Positions 45,901 through 56,083 of a stretch of DNA of 64,000 nt are shown here, piece after piece (the first letter of the stretch is position 1; every line of letters begins with the position of its first letter). The notes beneath the pieces are model-generated. The model made no database searches. It had not been told where the DNA came from and was given only the letters and a program-made list of their open reading frames with translations. This DNA comes from Marinospirillum alkaliphilum DSM 21637. GTDB lineage: Bacteria > Pseudomonadota > Gammaproteobacteria > Pseudomonadales > Halomonadaceae. Both the position numbers and the translations under genes were made by a program. Location: positions 186,001-250,000 of the forward strand of contig NZ_FPJW01000003.1 of NCBI RefSeq assembly GCF_900119735.1, written 5' to 3'.

Positions 45901-47427
45901 GTCATCACCCATCGATCCCACGGCTTCCTGACCGGAATCCGCCAGTGGCAGCAGCACTTGATTGCGCTCCTCCAGGCTGACGTTGAACATCTTCATGGTG
46001 GCAGCCAGTTCCTGCTTGTCCATTGCTTCGAAACGCGGGCCGGTTTCGGTCAGGGTGGACTCCAGGTAGGTGGACTGTTCACGCAGCCACTGTTTGTAAG
46101 GTTTGGCGGCCTTGAGTTTGTCATCCACATCCTTGGTATGCAGGATGTCACCGGTCAGGGTGTCCACAGCCAGAATCTGGCCTGGTCCGACACGGCTTTT
46201 GTAAACCACGTCTTCAGGTTTGTAATCCCACACGCCGATTTCGGAGGCCACAGTGATGTAACCATTTTTGGTGATCACAAATCGGGCCGGACGCAGGCCG
46301 TTACGGTCCAGCATGCACAGGGCGTAACGACCATCGGTCATGACCAGACCGGCAGGGCCGTCCCAGGGTTCCATGTGCATGGAGTTGAATTCGTAGAAGG
46401 CGCGCAGATCGCCATCCATGGTCTGAACATTCTGCCAGGCTGGGGGAATCATCTTGCGCACCGCCTGGAAGAAGTCCATGTCACCGGTCAGCAGCACTTC
46501 CAGCATGTTGTCCATGCTGGAGGAGTCGGAGCCTTCGGTGTTAACCACTTTATCCAGGGTTTCGATGTCTGGCAGCAGTTTGTTTTTAAAGTTCTTTTTA
46601 CGTGCATTGGCCCAGTTGCGGTTGGCTTCGATGGTGTTAATTTCACCATTGTGTGCCAGGTAACGGAAGGGCTGAGCCAGATGCCACTTGGGGTCGGTGT
46701 TGGTGGAGAAGCGCTGGTGGAACACACAGATGGAGGTGGCCAGACGCTGATCACCCAGATCCTTGAAAAATACCGGCAAATCCACCGGCATGGTCAGGCC
46801 CTTGTAGGACAACACCTTGCTGGACAGGGAGGCCACATAAAAGTGTTCGTCCCCTTTCATGGCCATTTCGGCACGGCGACGGGCCATGAACAGCTTAACA
46901 GCCAGTTCTTTCTCTTCCATGCCCTCGGGAGCATTAACAAAAATCTGCTCAAAACGCGGCATGCAGGCCAGCGCAATTTCGCCACAGACGGATGGGTCGG
47001 TCGGCACTGCACGCCAACCCACCACTTCCAGGCCCTGAGCATGAATCTGTTGTTCCAGCGCCTGTTTACCCTTCTGGTAGGTGGCCTGATCCTGTGACAG
47101 GAATACCATGCCCACGGCGTAACGCTCGTTCATGTCCTGCTCGAACAGCTTCTGTGCTTCATCGCGCAGGAAAGCATCAGGCTTTTTGAACAGCAGGCCG
47201 CAGCCGTCGCCGGTCTTTCCGTCAGCAGCAATGCCGCCGCGGTGGGTCATGGCGGTCAGTGAGCCAATGGCTGTTTTCAGCAGGTCGTGGCTGGCCTCAC
47301 CGTGCATCTGGGCGATCAGGCCGAAACCACAATTGTCACGAAACTCACCTTTGCGATAAAGGCCGGGGTTGTGATCCTGTTTTGGTGCACCTGCTGCTTT
47401 CTGGTGCTCTTGTGCAAGAGAATTCAT
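42919..47427 (-). CDS. gltB: Glutamate synthase, large subunit
   Basis: Catalytic subunit of NADPH-GOGAT: glutamine plus 2-oxoglutarate to two glutamates. 1502 aa. A propeptide of 32 residues precedes the nucleophile Cys33 of the class II amidotransferase domain ([10 protein letters not shown]). Then the central and FMN synthase domains ([18 protein letters not shown]-type sequence here [16 protein letters not shown]), the 3Fe-4S cysteines in [19 protein letters not shown], and the C-terminal beta-helix ([12 protein letters not shown]-like [15 protein letters not shown]). Confidence 0.97.
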   Translation of the reverse strand: MNSLAQEHQKAAGAPKQDHNPGLYRKGEFRDNCGFGLIAQMHGEASHDLLKTAIGSLTAMTHRGGIAADGKTGDGCGLLFKKPDAFLRDEAQKLFEQDMNERYAVGMVFLSQDQATYQKGKQALEQQIHAQGLEVVGWRAVPTDPSVCGEIALACMPRFEQIFVNAPEGMEEKELAVKLFMARRRAEMAMKGDEHFYVASLSSKVLSYKGLTMPVDLPVFFKDLGDQRLATSICVFHQRFSTNTDPKWHLAQPFRYLAHNGEINTIEANRNWANARKKNFKNKLLPDIETLDKVVNTEGSDSSSMDNMLEVLLTGDMDFFQAVRKMIPPAWQNVQTMDGDLRAFYEFNSMHMEPWDGPAGLVMTDGRYALCMLDRNGLRPARFVITKNGYITVASEIGVWDYKPEDVVYKSRVGPGQILAVDTLTGDILHTKDVDDKLKAAKPYKQWLREQSTYLESTLTETGPRFEAMDKQELAATMKMFNVSLEERNQVLLPLADSGQEAVGSMGDDTPMAVLSKKVRHVADFFRQKFAQVTNPPIDPLREAIVMSLETCIGREMNVFEEGPEHANRIILTTPVLSPRKFKSLVEDDRPGFAEHFIQLQFNPAEMGLKQAVENICQQAEDAVRAGKVLLVLSDRTLEKGKIPVNAVLATGAVHHRLMSKGMRCDANIIVDTGWARDSHHMAVLFGFGATAINPWLSYQVIADLHRSGELQGEPGDTRRAYRKGIQKGLLKILSKMGISTLASYRGSQLFEAIGLDDEVVELCFKGVASRIQGAGFADLQMDQELLAETAWRKSAPITQGGLLKFVHGGEYHAYNPDVVKAMQEAVQTGSYDAWKRFARLVNERPAATLRDLMKLKKADQPLSLDEVESIESLLPRFDSAGMSLGALSPEAHEALAQAMNELGARSNSGEGGEDPARYGTIKSSKIKQIASGRFGVTPGYLVNAEVLQIKVAQGAKPGEGGQLPGGKVNALIARLRHSVPGVTLISPPPHHDIYSIEDLAQLIFDLKQVNPQAQVSVKLVSEPGIGTIATGVAKAYADLITVSGYDGGTAASPLTSIKYAGSPWEIGLAEVQQALRMNKLRDKIRLQTDGGLKTGLDVIKAAILGAESFGFGTAPMVALGCKYLRICHLNNCATGVATQNQALRDEHFRGTVEMVKNYFRFIAQEVREILAELGVKQLTDLIGRVDLLEVIEGETERQGKLDFSRMLNNDDVPATAPQFCSISRNEPFDKGELAEQMVAALQDALDNKTGGEFEFTVTNCDRSIGARISGEIARRYGDEGLADNPVTLKLKGVAGQSFGVWNARGLNLFLEGDANDYVGKGMNGGKLVLVPPQGSAFASHKTSIMGNTCLYGATGGHLYAAGRAGERFAVRNSGATAIVEGAGDHCCEYMTGGLVCVLGDTGYNFGAGMTGGFAYVLDLERSFVDKYNHELVDLHRINTEQTEAYRNHLRSMIQTFVEETNSAWGRKILQEFSDFIRHFWLVKPKAANLADLLKTTRQSAQ

Positions 47428-47758
47428 AAGCGGGTCTCTCGTTGTTCTGGCTCGGTGTTATGCAAATTTTGCAATGCCTATGCCTTTTGTGTTTGATGAT
47501 GCAGATATTACACGCAGTCAAAACACTGGAACAAACGAAAAAAGGGCTAAAAACACAATTTTTTTGTAATTTTCAAACCTCGTGGAATCATTATGCTGAT
47601 ATGAATTCTTTTTGGTTATTAAAATTGTTTTTGTGTTCTGTTTTGGTGCGCTTGACAGTTTGCGCATTAATGTGGTGTGCATTGAGTGCGTTATTTGGGC
47701 AAGAAAAAAACCGCTGACAGGCAGCGGTTTTGTGGTGGATGGTACAAGGTGATGCCGG
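47428..47758. promoter_or_regulatory. Upstream region of gltB, AT-rich
   Basis: 331 bases with no gene. 47515-47660 is markedly A/T-rich compared with the flanking genes, with several T and A runs. It must hold the gltBD promoter, reading left. TTGACT at minus 47516-47521 is a possible -35, but I see no matching -10 at the right distance and no sigma-54 element. The right end holds the damX terminator (47704-47731). Confidence 0.4.
47704..47731 (-). terminator. Intrinsic terminator of damX
   Basis: AAACCGCTG / CAGCGGTTT, 9 bp, loop of five, followed on the minus strand by a long T run. It ends the pilM-Q-aroK-aroB-damX set, 28 bases beyond the damX stop. Confidence 0.88.
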
Positions 47759-49402
47759 TCAGCGGCTGCGGATATCGTTTTGTACGCTCTGGAAGCTTCT
47801 GGCCCAGGGGCGCTGGTTGCGCAGTGCTTCAGGTAGGTTCTGGATGGCAGCCAGTGCCTGTTCACGATTGGCATAATCACCGTAAACCACAACATACCAG
47901 GGGCGACCTTGATAGCGGCCTTCAAAGTAGGAAAATTGGCTGCGATCACTCTGTGCCTGGATGAAGCTGCGCACACTGGATTCATCCAGGCTGCCCATCA
48001 TCTGCAGGGTAAAGTGTCCCGATGGTCTGGACATCAGGTAGGCTTCGCGCCGAAAACCTTGATCCTGCCAGGGTGATGTTGTACTACTGGCAACGGGTGC
48101 TGGTGCTGGTGCTGGTGCTGGTGCTGGTGCTGGTGTAACAGGTGCGCTGGTTTGCGGTGCAGTGGCGGGGGTGTCACCCGGTAGATCCAGTGCAGTGCTC
48201 GGCGGTGTTACAGTCGAGGGGGTTGCGTCCGGCATTTCGGGCGAGGCCGCTTGAGCTGTCTCGGTTGGCTGGGTAGCCGAAGGTTGCACTGCTTCAACAG
48301 AGGGTGGTGTTGCTTCGGCTGCAGCGGACTCTTCCAGTGCTTGGGTGCTGGTATCTGTGGTGGTGCCTTCTTCGTGTTCAATCACCTCTGCATCAGCAGG
48401 GTCGGGGATGGGGGGTAGCGGTTGCCAGGCTTCACGCCGTACTTCCTGGGAGCGCGAGATAATGCTCAGATCCGGGGTGGGTGATTGTGGCAGAAAGCGA
48501 TCCTGATATAAAAAGCCTACAACCAGGCCTGCCATAACAACAGCACCTGCAAACAGTGGCCAGAGTGGTGTTTTGGCGCTTTTTTTCTTTTTGGCCGGGG
48601 CGGGTTTGGCTGGTTTTTTTTCTACGCGCGGTTGTTGACTGGCCGCTTGCTGCAGCTCATCAATGAGTGCTTTGTTCAGCAGTCCAGGCCAACCCATGGC
48701 CGCTTTATAAACACGATGAAACTGCCTGTCATCCAAGGGCAGGTGTTCAAGCCCTACGCTGTGGCAGCGGTGTTCCAGGTAGCCTCTGGCTTCCACTTCC
48801 GTGAAAGCTTCCAGAGGGAGGTGGTGGCCGACAGACTCAAAGCGGGTTTGGTTGGTTTTGTTGTGTAGTTCATCAAACAGTGCTTCCCTGCCGAACAGGG
48901 CAATGTGCGGGCGCTTGCTGTCATTGGCAGTGGTAGCCAGTTCCAGCACAATATTGAGTGCATCGGCTTCCAGTTGCTCAGCCCTGTCAATCAGAATCAG
49001 GCAGCTGCCACCTTCCTCGTTGAGCTGGCCTGCAAAGCTGCGAAGTTCGCTGATGTAGAGCGCTGCATCGGCTTTGGGTGGTATTTCCAGTTTGAATTGG
49101 TGTGCCAGGGTAGTTAAAAGCTGACTGCCTTTGCAGACTTTGCTGCCATCCAGTTGTGCACAACGAACACCTGAGTCGAGTTGTTGCACCATACGGTTTT
49201 TCAGGTGCGTTTTACCACTGCCCGATGGGCCGGTTACGGTGAGCAGCAGATTGCTGTAACGGCTTAGGTGCAGCAGCAGATCGAGGTGCTTGCCATGCTG
49301 TCTGCCGGGATAAAACACGGCAGAATCATTGATGTGTTCCAACTGCAGCAGATAGTCGTGTTCAGGCGCCTGACTGCTCAGTGATGGTTCCCTGGATTGC
49401 AT
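47759..49402 (-). CDS. damX: DamX-like AAA ATPase and SPOR domain protein
   Basis: 547-aa inner-membrane protein of the divisome. N-terminal AAA-type ATPase (Walker A GPSGSGKT at residues 58-65; LILIDRAEQLEADAL as Walker B), basic KKKSAK stretch then one membrane segment at ~283-303, a periplasmic Pro/Thr/Ala-rich linker with a Pro-Ala repeat, and a C-terminal SPOR domain (~465-545, GHFTLQMMGSLDESSVRSF) that binds denuded septal peptidoglycan. Unlike short DamX it keeps the ExeA/GspA-like ATPase part. Position after aroB is the conserved one. Confidence 0.88.
   Translation of the reverse strand: MQSREPSLSSQAPEHDYLLQLEHINDSAVFYPGRQHGKHLDLLLHLSRYSNLLLTVTGPSGSGKTHLKNRMVQQLDSGVRCAQLDGSKVCKGSQLLTTLAHQFKLEIPPKADAALYISELRSFAGQLNEEGGSCLILIDRAEQLEADALNIVLELATTANDSKRPHIALFGREALFDELHNKTNQTRFESVGHHLPLEAFTEVEARGYLEHRCHSVGLEHLPLDDRQFHRVYKAAMGWPGLLNKALIDELQQAASQQPRVEKKPAKPAPAKKKKSAKTPLWPLFAGAVVMAGLVVGFLYQDRFLPQSPTPDLSIISRSQEVRREAWQPLPPIPDPADAEVIEHEEGTTTDTSTQALEESAAAEATPPSVEAVQPSATQPTETAQAASPEMPDATPSTVTPPSTALDLPGDTPATAPQTSAPVTPAPAPAPAPAPAPVASSTTSPWQDQGFRREAYLMSRPSGHFTLQMMGSLDESSVRSFIQAQSDRSQFSYFEGRYQGRPWYVVVYGDYANREQALAAIQNLPEALRNQRPWARSFQSVQNDIRSR
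48096..48131. repeat. Hexanucleotide repeat in the damX linker
   Basis: Six perfect copies of GGTGCT, followed by GGTGTA. In frame, encoding alternating Ala-Pro in the periplasmic linker just before the SPOR domain. Copy number changes would alter linker length without a frameshift. Confidence 0.85.
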
Positions 49403-49542
49403 GCCAGCGACTCCCTAGTCGTTGATGCGAGGCTGTAAAAAAATAAATTTAATCATAACAGACACCTGAGCGTAACGCGCAACTGGTTAAAACAGGTGCA
49501 CTTTTGTAAGAGCAAAGCGGCTTCTTGGTTGTTGCTGTTTGA

Positions 49543-50631
49543 TTAAAGCGCATCACTCAGACATTGACGCAGCAGACTGGTTTCTTTGAAGTCCATCAAG
49601 ACCGCTTCACCGGGTTTCTGAAGCAGGATCAGACGCAGTTGGCCATCCAGATTTTTCTTGTCCACAGCCATATGGCGCAGAAAGGCATCCACACTCATCT
49701 TTGCAGGGGGGCGAACCGGTAAACTGGCTGCCAAGAGTAGCTGTTCAATGCGCTGCAGCTCTTTGCCTGTTAACCAACCTAATCGACGTGACAGGTCTGC
49801 TGCCAGCCACATGCCACAGCCGACAGCTTCACCGTGCAACCAGACACCATAACCCATTTCTGTTTCGATGGCATGGCCAAAGGTGTGTCCCAGGTTTAAC
49901 AAGGCTCTTTTGCCGCTTTCCCGCTCATCTTCAGCAACAATATCAGCCTTGCACTGGCAGGAGCGAGCGATAGCCTCTGCTAAAAGCACAGGATCACCAG
50001 CCATCAGCGCCGCCATGTGCTGTTCCAGCCAGTCCAGGAAGTTGGCATCGGCCAACAGACCGTATTTGATGACTTCTGCCATGCCTGCAGCCACTTCACG
50101 TTGTGGCAGGGTTTTTAACGTGTTGGTGTCAATGATGACAGCGCGAGGCTGCCAGAAGGCACCAATCATGTTTTTACCCAGAGGGTGGTTAACGCCCGTT
50201 TTACCACCCACTGAAGAGTCCACCTGAGACAGCAGTGTTGTTGGAACCTGAATGAAAGCAATGCCGCGCTGGTAGCAGGCTGCTGCAAAGCCAGTCATAT
50301 CACCGATGACACCGCCACCCAGGGCAACCAGTGTTGCATGACGGTTAAAACCTGCTTCCAGCAGTGCATCCCAGATCAGTTGCAGGTGGGTGATGTCCTT
50401 ATAGGCTTCGCCATCCGGCAGAATGCAGTGGCGAATATCCAGATCCGGGCGGGCTTGTTGCAGGCTACTGGTGAGTGTTTGCAGATAAAGCGGAGCTACT
50501 GTGGTATTGGTGACAATCAGCACCTGTTTGCCGCGCAGTTGCGGCAGGATGAGCTGAGGCTGTTGCAGCAGGCCGGGAGCAATGTGGATGGAGTAACTGC
50601 GTTCTCCCAGTTCTAGCTTCAGGGTTTGCAT
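49543..50631 (-). CDS. aroB: 3-dehydroquinate synthase
   Basis: Second step of the shikimate pathway, cyclising DAHP to 3-dehydroquinate with NAD and a metal ion. 362 aa. Seen: [20 protein letters not shown] near 100, the [20 protein letters not shown] motif, and the metal histidines in [12 protein letters not shown] and HGEAVGCGM. 23 bases after aroK. Confidence 0.97.
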   Translation of the reverse strand: MQTLKLELGERSYSIHIAPGLLQQPQLILPQLRGKQVLIVTNTTVAPLYLQTLTSSLQQARPDLDIRHCILPDGEAYKDITHLQLIWDALLEAGFNRHATLVALGGGVIGDMTGFAAACYQRGIAFIQVPTTLLSQVDSSVGGKTGVNHPLGKNMIGAFWQPRAVIIDTNTLKTLPQREVAAGMAEVIKYGLLADANFLDWLEQHMAALMAGDPVLLAEAIARSCQCKADIVAEDERESGKRALLNLGHTFGHAIETEMGYGVWLHGEAVGCGMWLAADLSRRLGWLTGKELQRIEQLLLAASLPVRPPAKMSVDAFLRHMAVDKKNLDGQLRLILLQKPGEAVLMDFKETSLLRQCLSDAL

Positions 50632-50654
50632 GTGAGTGTCCGGTCGAGCAGGGT

Positions 50655-51194
50655 TCAGAGAAGGTTAAGCAATTTTTTTTTGATATCCAGCATCACCTGG
50701 CGTGGTGGGCGCTGATCAGTATCGATGACCAGGTGAGCGGTTTCCAGATAGAGAGGATCACGAATTTCGCGCATGAGTTCAAGGCGTTGACGTGGATTTT
50801 CTGTTTGCAGCAGTGGACGATTACGATCTTTGTTGGTGCGAGCCAGTTGTTGCTCAACGGTTGTTCTTAAAAAAATGACAAAACCCCGCTGATGCAGGGC
50901 GTTGCGATTTTCGGGTTTCAGAACGGCCCCGCCACCGGTAGCCAGAACGATGCCCTGTTCTTGAGTCAGCTCTTCAATAACCTGAGTTTCGCGGATCCGG
51001 AAACCCTCCTCCCCTTCGATATCAAAGATCCAGGGAATACCAGCGCCACAGCGATCCTCAATGACCTTGTCCGAGTCATAAAAGGGGCGCTTCAAAGCGC
51101 TGGCAAGCAGGCGTCCTAGCGTGCTTTTGCCGGCCCCCATGGGGCCGATCAGGAAAATGTTGGTATTGCGGTCGCAGCGGGGTTCATCCTGCAT
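50655..51194 (-). CDS. aroK: Shikimate kinase
   Basis: Phosphorylates shikimate with ATP. 179 aa. Seen: Walker [13 protein letters not shown] at residues ~17-28, [13 protein letters not shown] with the Asp that binds shikimate, [14 protein letters not shown] and the lid region RNRPLL. The start overlaps the pilQ stop by one base (TAATG-type junction), the standard pilQ-aroK-aroB order. Confidence 0.97.
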   Translation of the reverse strand: MQDEPRCDRNTNIFLIGPMGAGKSTLGRLLASALKRPFYDSDKVIEDRCGAGIPWIFDIEGEEGFRIRETQVIEELTQEQGIVLATGGGAVLKPENRNALHQRGFVIFLRTTVEQQLARTNKDRNRPLLQTENPRQRLELMREIRDPLYLETAHLVIDTDQRPPRQVMLDIKKKLLNLL

Positions 51195-52960
51195 CAGTTT
51201 CTGGCCAGAGTAGTGTCATTGATAAGTCTTGGGGTAATAAAGACTAACAATTCTACTTTCTCATTGCTGCTAAAGGAACGACGGAATAACCAGCCAACCA
51301 AAGGAAGATCACCAAAGAAAGGTGTTTTGGCGACGGCATTGAGTTGCTGTGAGGTGAAAATACCACCAATGACCAGCGTTTCACCGTTATTCACCAGTAC
51401 CTGTGTTTCGACTGCATTGGTGTTGATGGTCGGGCCAGCGCGCAAGGTTTCTTCACCCTTGCTGTCGTTGTTGACCTGTAGCTCCAGGAAAATCCGCCCA
51501 TTACTGACAATGTTTGGAGTGACCTCAAGGCGCAGTTCAGCCTGGCGGAATGCAGTGGCACGCTCGCCGTCAGCATTGACTGTTTCGTAGGGAATTTCCT
51601 CACCGGAGCGGATAACCGCTTTCACCCGGTCAGAGGTAATCACGCGGGGCTGGGAAATGATTTCACTGCGGTTTTCTGTTTCCAGAGCGGCCAGCTCAAG
51701 ATCCAGGATCAGATTGTTACTTACAAAACCAAAGTTCACACCGCTAGAGGGGTTGAAATCAATAGTACCGCCTCTGTTGCTATTCAGGGATTGCTCATTG
51801 TCCATGGCGCCCAGGCTACGCGTTCTCTCGGTAGTCAGGTTACCAGCGCGAGCACTGCCTGTTGCACGTGACGCACCCCAACTGACCCCCAGTTCATTGC
51901 TCACACCAGAGCGTGCAACAACAATACGCGCTTCAATCATGACCTGTTGTACAGGTATATCGAGAGTTTGGACAATGTCGCGGATACGCGCAACCTGTTC
52001 GGGTGTGTCACGTACATACAGGGTGTTGGTGCGCTCATCGACCAGGAGATGGCCGCGTGATGACATAAAGCGCCGAGTGGTAGCCAGGGTTGCAGGCGAA
52101 ACCTCAGAAGTACTGGAAAGTCCACTGAGCACTGTTGCTGAGGGTGATGATTGCTGATCACCCATGATAAAACGATGAATATCTGCTGCACGTGTATAAC
52201 TGATTCGGATAAAGGCATCTTCCAGTGGAACGCTGACTTCAGCCGACTGAGTAGCCCGCTGTTGCTCTTCTTCCAGTGCGACCAGTTGTGCAGCAGGTGC
52301 AACCAGTAAGACGTTGCCTTGTTGGCGGCTGGCCAAACCTTTGGTGGTCAGGATGATGTCCAGCGCCTGGTCTGACGGGACGTCATTCAGTAGTAGTGTG
52401 ATGTTGCCAGTGACACTGTCGCTGGCGATCAGGTTCAAGCCCAGAAAGTCAGCCAGCTGCCCAAGTAGTTGGCGAACGGGAATATCCTGGTAATTCAGGC
52501 TGATTTTTTCACCGGTATAACGAAAGCGTGGGCCAGCGGCTGTTTCAGTGGTTTTCACGGGTGTTGGGGCCAGTTCAATCATCAACTGGTTTTCAGCCTG
52601 ATTTAGTACGTAGCTGTACTCACCGCGGGCATCCAACTGGATTTCAGCAATGCGACCACGTTGCTCGAGCTGGATGCTGGTGACAAGCGTTGCAAAATCA
52701 CTGGTGTCATAAATGTTTTGCAGGTCGGCGCGTATTTCGGTACCAACCAGACGCAATAACAGTCCCTGACGATTTTGAATGGCTTCAGGTAAGGGGGCTG
52801 GTTCAGAGAACTGCAAAACCAGGCGCGAGCTGTCTTGTAACGTGCGCTGGAAATCGAGGCCAATCAGGACGCGTTCGCTGGCCAGGGCATGGGATTGCAT
52901 CAGCAGACCGGTCAGCAGTAATGCGATAAGTTTAGATGCTCTGTAGGAAAAGACAGTCAT
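51194..52960 (-). CDS. pilQ: Type IV pilus secretin PilQ
   Basis: Outer-membrane ring through which the type IV pilus passes. 588 aa from ATG 52960 (AAGGGA site), beginning with a signal peptide ending in SHALA. Order: one AMIN domain (~residues 30-135), secretin/STN domain ([20 protein letters not shown]), an N1-type domain with [17 protein letters not shown], and the secretin barrel ([20 protein letters not shown] to [17 protein letters not shown] and [12 protein letters not shown]). Shorter than the ~700-aa Pseudomonas PilQ, with one AMIN domain rather than two. Confidence 0.95.
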   Translation of the reverse strand: MTVFSYRASKLIALLLTGLLMQSHALASERVLIGLDFQRTLQDSSRLVLQFSEPAPLPEAIQNRQGLLLRLVGTEIRADLQNIYDTSDFATLVTSIQLEQRGRIAEIQLDARGEYSYVLNQAENQLMIELAPTPVKTTETAAGPRFRYTGEKISLNYQDIPVRQLLGQLADFLGLNLIASDSVTGNITLLLNDVPSDQALDIILTTKGLASRQQGNVLLVAPAAQLVALEEEQQRATQSAEVSVPLEDAFIRISYTRAADIHRFIMGDQQSSPSATVLSGLSSTSEVSPATLATTRRFMSSRGHLLVDERTNTLYVRDTPEQVARIRDIVQTLDIPVQQVMIEARIVVARSGVSNELGVSWGASRATGSARAGNLTTERTRSLGAMDNEQSLNSNRGGTIDFNPSSGVNFGFVSNNLILDLELAALETENRSEIISQPRVITSDRVKAVIRSGEEIPYETVNADGERATAFRQAELRLEVTPNIVSNGRIFLELQVNNDSKGEETLRAGPTINTNAVETQVLVNNGETLVIGGIFTSQQLNAVAKTPFFGDLPLVGWLFRRSFSSNEKVELLVFITPRLINDTTLARN

Positions 52961-52970
52961 GTTGATTCCC

Positions 52971-53501
52971 TTACCTGGATATAAAGAGTTGTTGTTCACG
53001 TTCTTGCCACTGACCACTGATATCACTAACCACTTCCCGCAGGGTTATTGTGCTGCCACTGATGTGAGTGATCGTGCCATGGTCTCGTCCCATTTTGTCT
53101 CCGGTGCGAACGGTGAACAGCTGGTTGTCAGGTGCCAGAATCAGTCCACGGATATCGCCACCACGTTGCATGCTGCCACGAAACGTCAGCTGGTTTAGAT
53201 CCCACTGCTCAAGTGCTGTGCGCGGACGACTCAGGTCTGGTGCAAGCGGCGAACTTGAAGCAATGGTTTGCAGCAGTAATTGACTGGGTGTAAAGGGGTC
53301 GCGCTGGCGCTGCTGGGTGTACTCGGCAATCAGCGGTTCCGGGTAGTTTGGAAGCGGCTCAATGCGACCCTGCGGGCTGTTGCGCAGCTCCACCAGGCGT
53401 GCGTTAACCTGATCAACCTTGGGACGATCGCCACAGGCAGACAGTAAAGCTGCCGTCAGCAGGATGAACGGTATGGCTGAATATTTTTTAAGCGTGCTCA
53501 T
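52971..53501 (-). CDS. pilP: Type IV pilus lipoprotein PilP
   Basis: 176-aa periplasmic lipoprotein linking the PilN/PilO inner-membrane complex to the secretin. Seen: lipoprotein signal with lipobox LLSACGD (Cys23), a flexible linker, and the C-terminal HR-type beta domain (FRGSMQRGGDIRGLILAPDN and VRTGDKMGRDHGTIT). Overlaps the pilO stop by four bases. Confidence 0.95.
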   Translation of the reverse strand: MSTLKKYSAIPFILLTAALLSACGDRPKVDQVNARLVELRNSPQGRIEPLPNYPEPLIAEYTQQRQRDPFTPSQLLLQTIASSSPLAPDLSRPRTALEQWDLNQLTFRGSMQRGGDIRGLILAPDNQLFTVRTGDKMGRDHGTITHISGSTITLREVVSDISGQWQEREQQLFISR

Positions 53502-54220
53502 TGACGACCTCCTGCATTGGCAGCAGAGACGGTCTGGGTAGCGCGTGCCTGATCATAGCGGTAAGTACGGGCTTGCAAGGTTAACGTCAGTGTTTGTGAG
53601 CCAGTATTTACTGGGGTCAGGGTAAAGTCGTGCAGGGTGATGATCCGATCCAGGCTGGCGATTCCTGCCATAAAACTGGCAATGCGGTGATAGTCTCCCC
53701 GTACCTCCAGCTCAAATGGCAGCTCGGAATAAAAGTCGCGTGGCTGGGCGTTACGCAGTGTAAGTGCCTGGAGTTCCAGGCGCTGGCGCTCGGCTTGCAG
53801 TTGGATATCATCCAGCAGTCGCGGAACCTCGCTGGCAACGGGCAAACGAGCGAGTAGTCCCGAAAAAGTCTCTTCCATAATGCGCATCTGTTGCTGGTAG
53901 GCAGCCAGGTTTGCAGCCTGAAAGGAGCGGGTGCGGTATTCCTCAAACAGGCGATCCTGCTCAGCACGAACCTGAGCCAATTCTTCCCCGTTTTTACTCA
54001 ATACAAGCCAGTGGCTGGCATAAACCACGGCCCCTGCCAGTAGCAGCAGGCTCAGGATTTTTACCGAGTCTGGCCACTGTCCGGAGCGTGTCAGATCAAG
54101 GTCATCCTTCTCCAGGCGCTTGATGGCTCGCCACTGACCTGCAAACCAGTGACGAATCAAACGCCGCAGCTCCGGGTTGAGCTTGAGGCCGTTTGGCCAT
54201 TGCAGTTTTGTTTTGCTCAT
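53498..54220 (-). CDS. pilO: Type IV pilus assembly protein PilO
   Basis: 240-aa inner-membrane protein that pairs with PilN. N-terminal cytoplasmic tail, one membrane segment near residues 55-72 (LSLLLLAGAVVYASHWLVL), a coiled coil, then a ferredoxin-like periplasmic domain (FYSELPFELEVRGDYHRIAS). Overlaps its neighbours on both sides by four bases. Confidence 0.95.
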   Translation of the reverse strand: MSKTKLQWPNGLKLNPELRRLIRHWFAGQWRAIKRLEKDDLDLTRSGQWPDSVKILSLLLLAGAVVYASHWLVLSKNGEELAQVRAEQDRLFEEYRTRSFQAANLAAYQQQMRIMEETFSGLLARLPVASEVPRLLDDIQLQAERQRLELQALTLRNAQPRDFYSELPFELEVRGDYHRIASFMAGIASLDRIITLHDFTLTPVNTGSQTLTLTLQARTYRYDQARATQTVSAANAGGRQ

Positions 54221-54762
54221 TGTGCCCCTCCCTGGATTGGCAGAATCAGATCAAAACGTGCAGCAGTTGCTGACTCATTGGCATTCAAGGTGCGAAGCAC
54301 TGGTTCATTGAAACGTGGTTGAGTGCTCAGGCTTCTCATCCAGTTGGACACTGCCTGGGGTGGCTGGGCAATGCCGTTGATGGTCAGTTGGTTGCCATTA
54401 CGCCGGACATCGGTCAGGTAAACGCCATCGGTGAGGCTTGCGGTTAACTGATCCATCACCTGAATGGTGGTGGGGCGTTCCTGCTGCAGCTTTTGAATCA
54501 CATCTATGCGTTGCAGGAGTTGGGTACGTTTGTCGCGTAACTCGATGACTTCACGGATTTCGCGATCCAGAATGGCCATCTGCTGTCGAATGACAGCATT
54601 TTCCTGGCGTGCCGAGTCAATGGACTGTTGGCTGGCCTGCCACATCAGTGCGCTGACCAACAGACCGGCAATCAGGGCAAAACCTGCCTGTTTGGCAAAG
54701 GTCTTTTGACGTTTTTGGCGCAGTTCCTCGCGCCAGGGGCGAAGGTTGATTCCGACGCTCAT
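54217..54762 (-). CDS. pilN: Type IV pilus assembly protein PilN
   Basis: 181-aa inner-membrane protein. The short cytoplasmic tail SVGINLRPWREELRQKRQK contains the NLxPWR motif that binds PilM; one membrane segment at ~25-45; coiled coil; then the periplasmic domain with DGVYLTDVRRNGNQLTINGI. Overlaps pilO and pilM by four bases each. Confidence 0.95.
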   Translation of the reverse strand: MSVGINLRPWREELRQKRQKTFAKQAGFALIAGLLVSALMWQASQQSIDSARQENAVIRQQMAILDREIREVIELRDKRTQLLQRIDVIQKLQQERPTTIQVMDQLTASLTDGVYLTDVRRNGNQLTINGIAQPPQAVSNWMRSLSTQPRFNEPVLRTLNANESATAARFDLILPIQGGAQ

Positions 54763-55838
54763 GATTGAATCCTCATGGCCAGGCCGCAGGCAATCATCAT
54801 GGCTGGTGCATCTTGTGCCAGCGCTGCGGCATTGACCTTGTCGCTAAGTGTCATGTTGGCAAAAGGGTTGGCTACGCAGGCTGGTGAACCTATCTGCTGT
54901 TGAGCCATCGCGGGCAGACCTTCTATGGCAGATGAGCCGCCAGCCAGAACCAGATAATCAATGTCGTGATAGGATGAAGACGAATAAAACAATTGCAGCT
55001 GGCGCTCGATCTGCTGGATCATGGCAACCTTGAAAGGCTCCAGGATTTCAGTCCAGTAGTCAGCAGGAAGGTTGCCTTTTTTCTTGGCAAAACCAGCTTC
55101 TTCCCGTGACAGGCCATAGTGACGCTGAATTTCGTCAGTCAGTTGTTTGCCACCAAAGATCTGATCACGACTGTAAATGATTTCACCATCACGCAGGACG
55201 TTCAGTGTGGTCATGGTGGCACCAACGTCAGCGACAGCCACAATCTGGCTGTCTTCATGACGAGGCAACTGCTGCAGGATCAGCCCGAGCGAGCGTTCCA
55301 TGGCGTAGTTTTCAACATCAATCACCACAGGCTCCAAGCCGGCCTCCTCAAGTACCTGATCAAGCTGGTCGGTGGTTTCCTTCCGGCAGGCTACCAGCAA
55401 TACGGGCTGGTTTTCGTCATCCGGATTCAGTGGTGGCAATCGGGTGAAGTCAATCGACACTTCGTTTAGCGGATAGGGAATGTGCTGGTCTGCCTCAGTG
55501 AGTACCTGGGCTTCCATTTCCTCGTCATCCAGATCTCGCGGCAAACTCAGTGTGCGCGTTATGACGTTGGCGGTGGGAACAGCAACAGCCGTACGTGTGG
55601 TACTTGGCTCTGTCCGATCCATGACACGTTTAATACTTCGGGCAACGGATTTATAATCCTTGATTCGTCGATCACTGACAGCTCCACCTTCAAGTGGAGC
55701 AACCCCATAACTGGCAACTTGCAGCTTGTCGCCGTGTGGATGGATTTCCAGCAGCTTTACAGCTGAGCAGGAAATGTCAACGCCGATCAGAGGCAGCTTT
55801 TTCGGGCGTAGAAAAGTGAGTTCTGGCATCCTGAGCAT
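54759..55838 (-). CDS. pilM: Type IV pilus assembly ATPase-fold protein PilM
   Basis: Cytoplasmic actin/FtsA-like protein that anchors the pilus alignment complex through PilN. 359 aa from ATG 55838, or 356 aa from ATG 55829 (MPELTFLRPKKLPLIGVDIS). Seen: phosphate-1 motif LIGVDISCSAVKLLEI, VAVADVGATMTTLNVLRDGEI and the adenosine motif LVLAGGSSAIEGLPAM. First gene of pilMNOPQ; divergent from mrcA. Confidence 0.95.
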   Translation of the reverse strand: MLRMPELTFLRPKKLPLIGVDISCSAVKLLEIHPHGDKLQVASYGVAPLEGGAVSDRRIKDYKSVARSIKRVMDRTEPSTTRTAVAVPTANVITRTLSLPRDLDDEEMEAQVLTEADQHIPYPLNEVSIDFTRLPPLNPDDENQPVLLVACRKETTDQLDQVLEEAGLEPVVIDVENYAMERSLGLILQQLPRHEDSQIVAVADVGATMTTLNVLRDGEIIYSRDQIFGGKQLTDEIQRHYGLSREEAGFAKKKGNLPADYWTEILEPFKVAMIQQIERQLQLFYSSSSYHDIDYLVLAGGSSAIEGLPAMAQQQIGSPACVANPFANMTLSDKVNAAALAQDAPAMMIACGLAMRIQS

Positions 55839-55893
55839 GACGGCGATCTAGTCCTTGCTGGCACGAGGTTGGATTGTGAATCTTCCACTTGAT

Positions 55894-55922
55894 TTTGTAT
55901 CAGAGCGTAAGATGCAATGCAA
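55894..55922 (-). promoter_or_regulatory. Predicted sigma-70 promoter of the pil operon
   Basis: Minus strand TTGCAT, 17 bases, TACAAA, with a TGA before the -10 (extended -10). Located about 60 bases upstream of the pilM start. Four of six matches at each hexamer. Confidence 0.5.
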
Positions 55923-56083
55923 ACTTTTGTTGTAACAAATGAGATTAAGTGCATCTTGGTTTCACTCTGTATCCTCATGAGGGGCGATTTTGGAGTAAAA
56001 GGTTTGATTCAGGCTTGTCCTGGATCATCTTCTTGTTTTTTGTATGCCTGAAAATCAGGTTTGGCAGACCACACCGCAGGTAA

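Noticed and set aside
43081-47097. Long plus-strand open frames opposite gltB
   Set aside because: Same type of antisense shadow; gltB is unmistakable and the opposite frames show no domains or ribosome binding sites.
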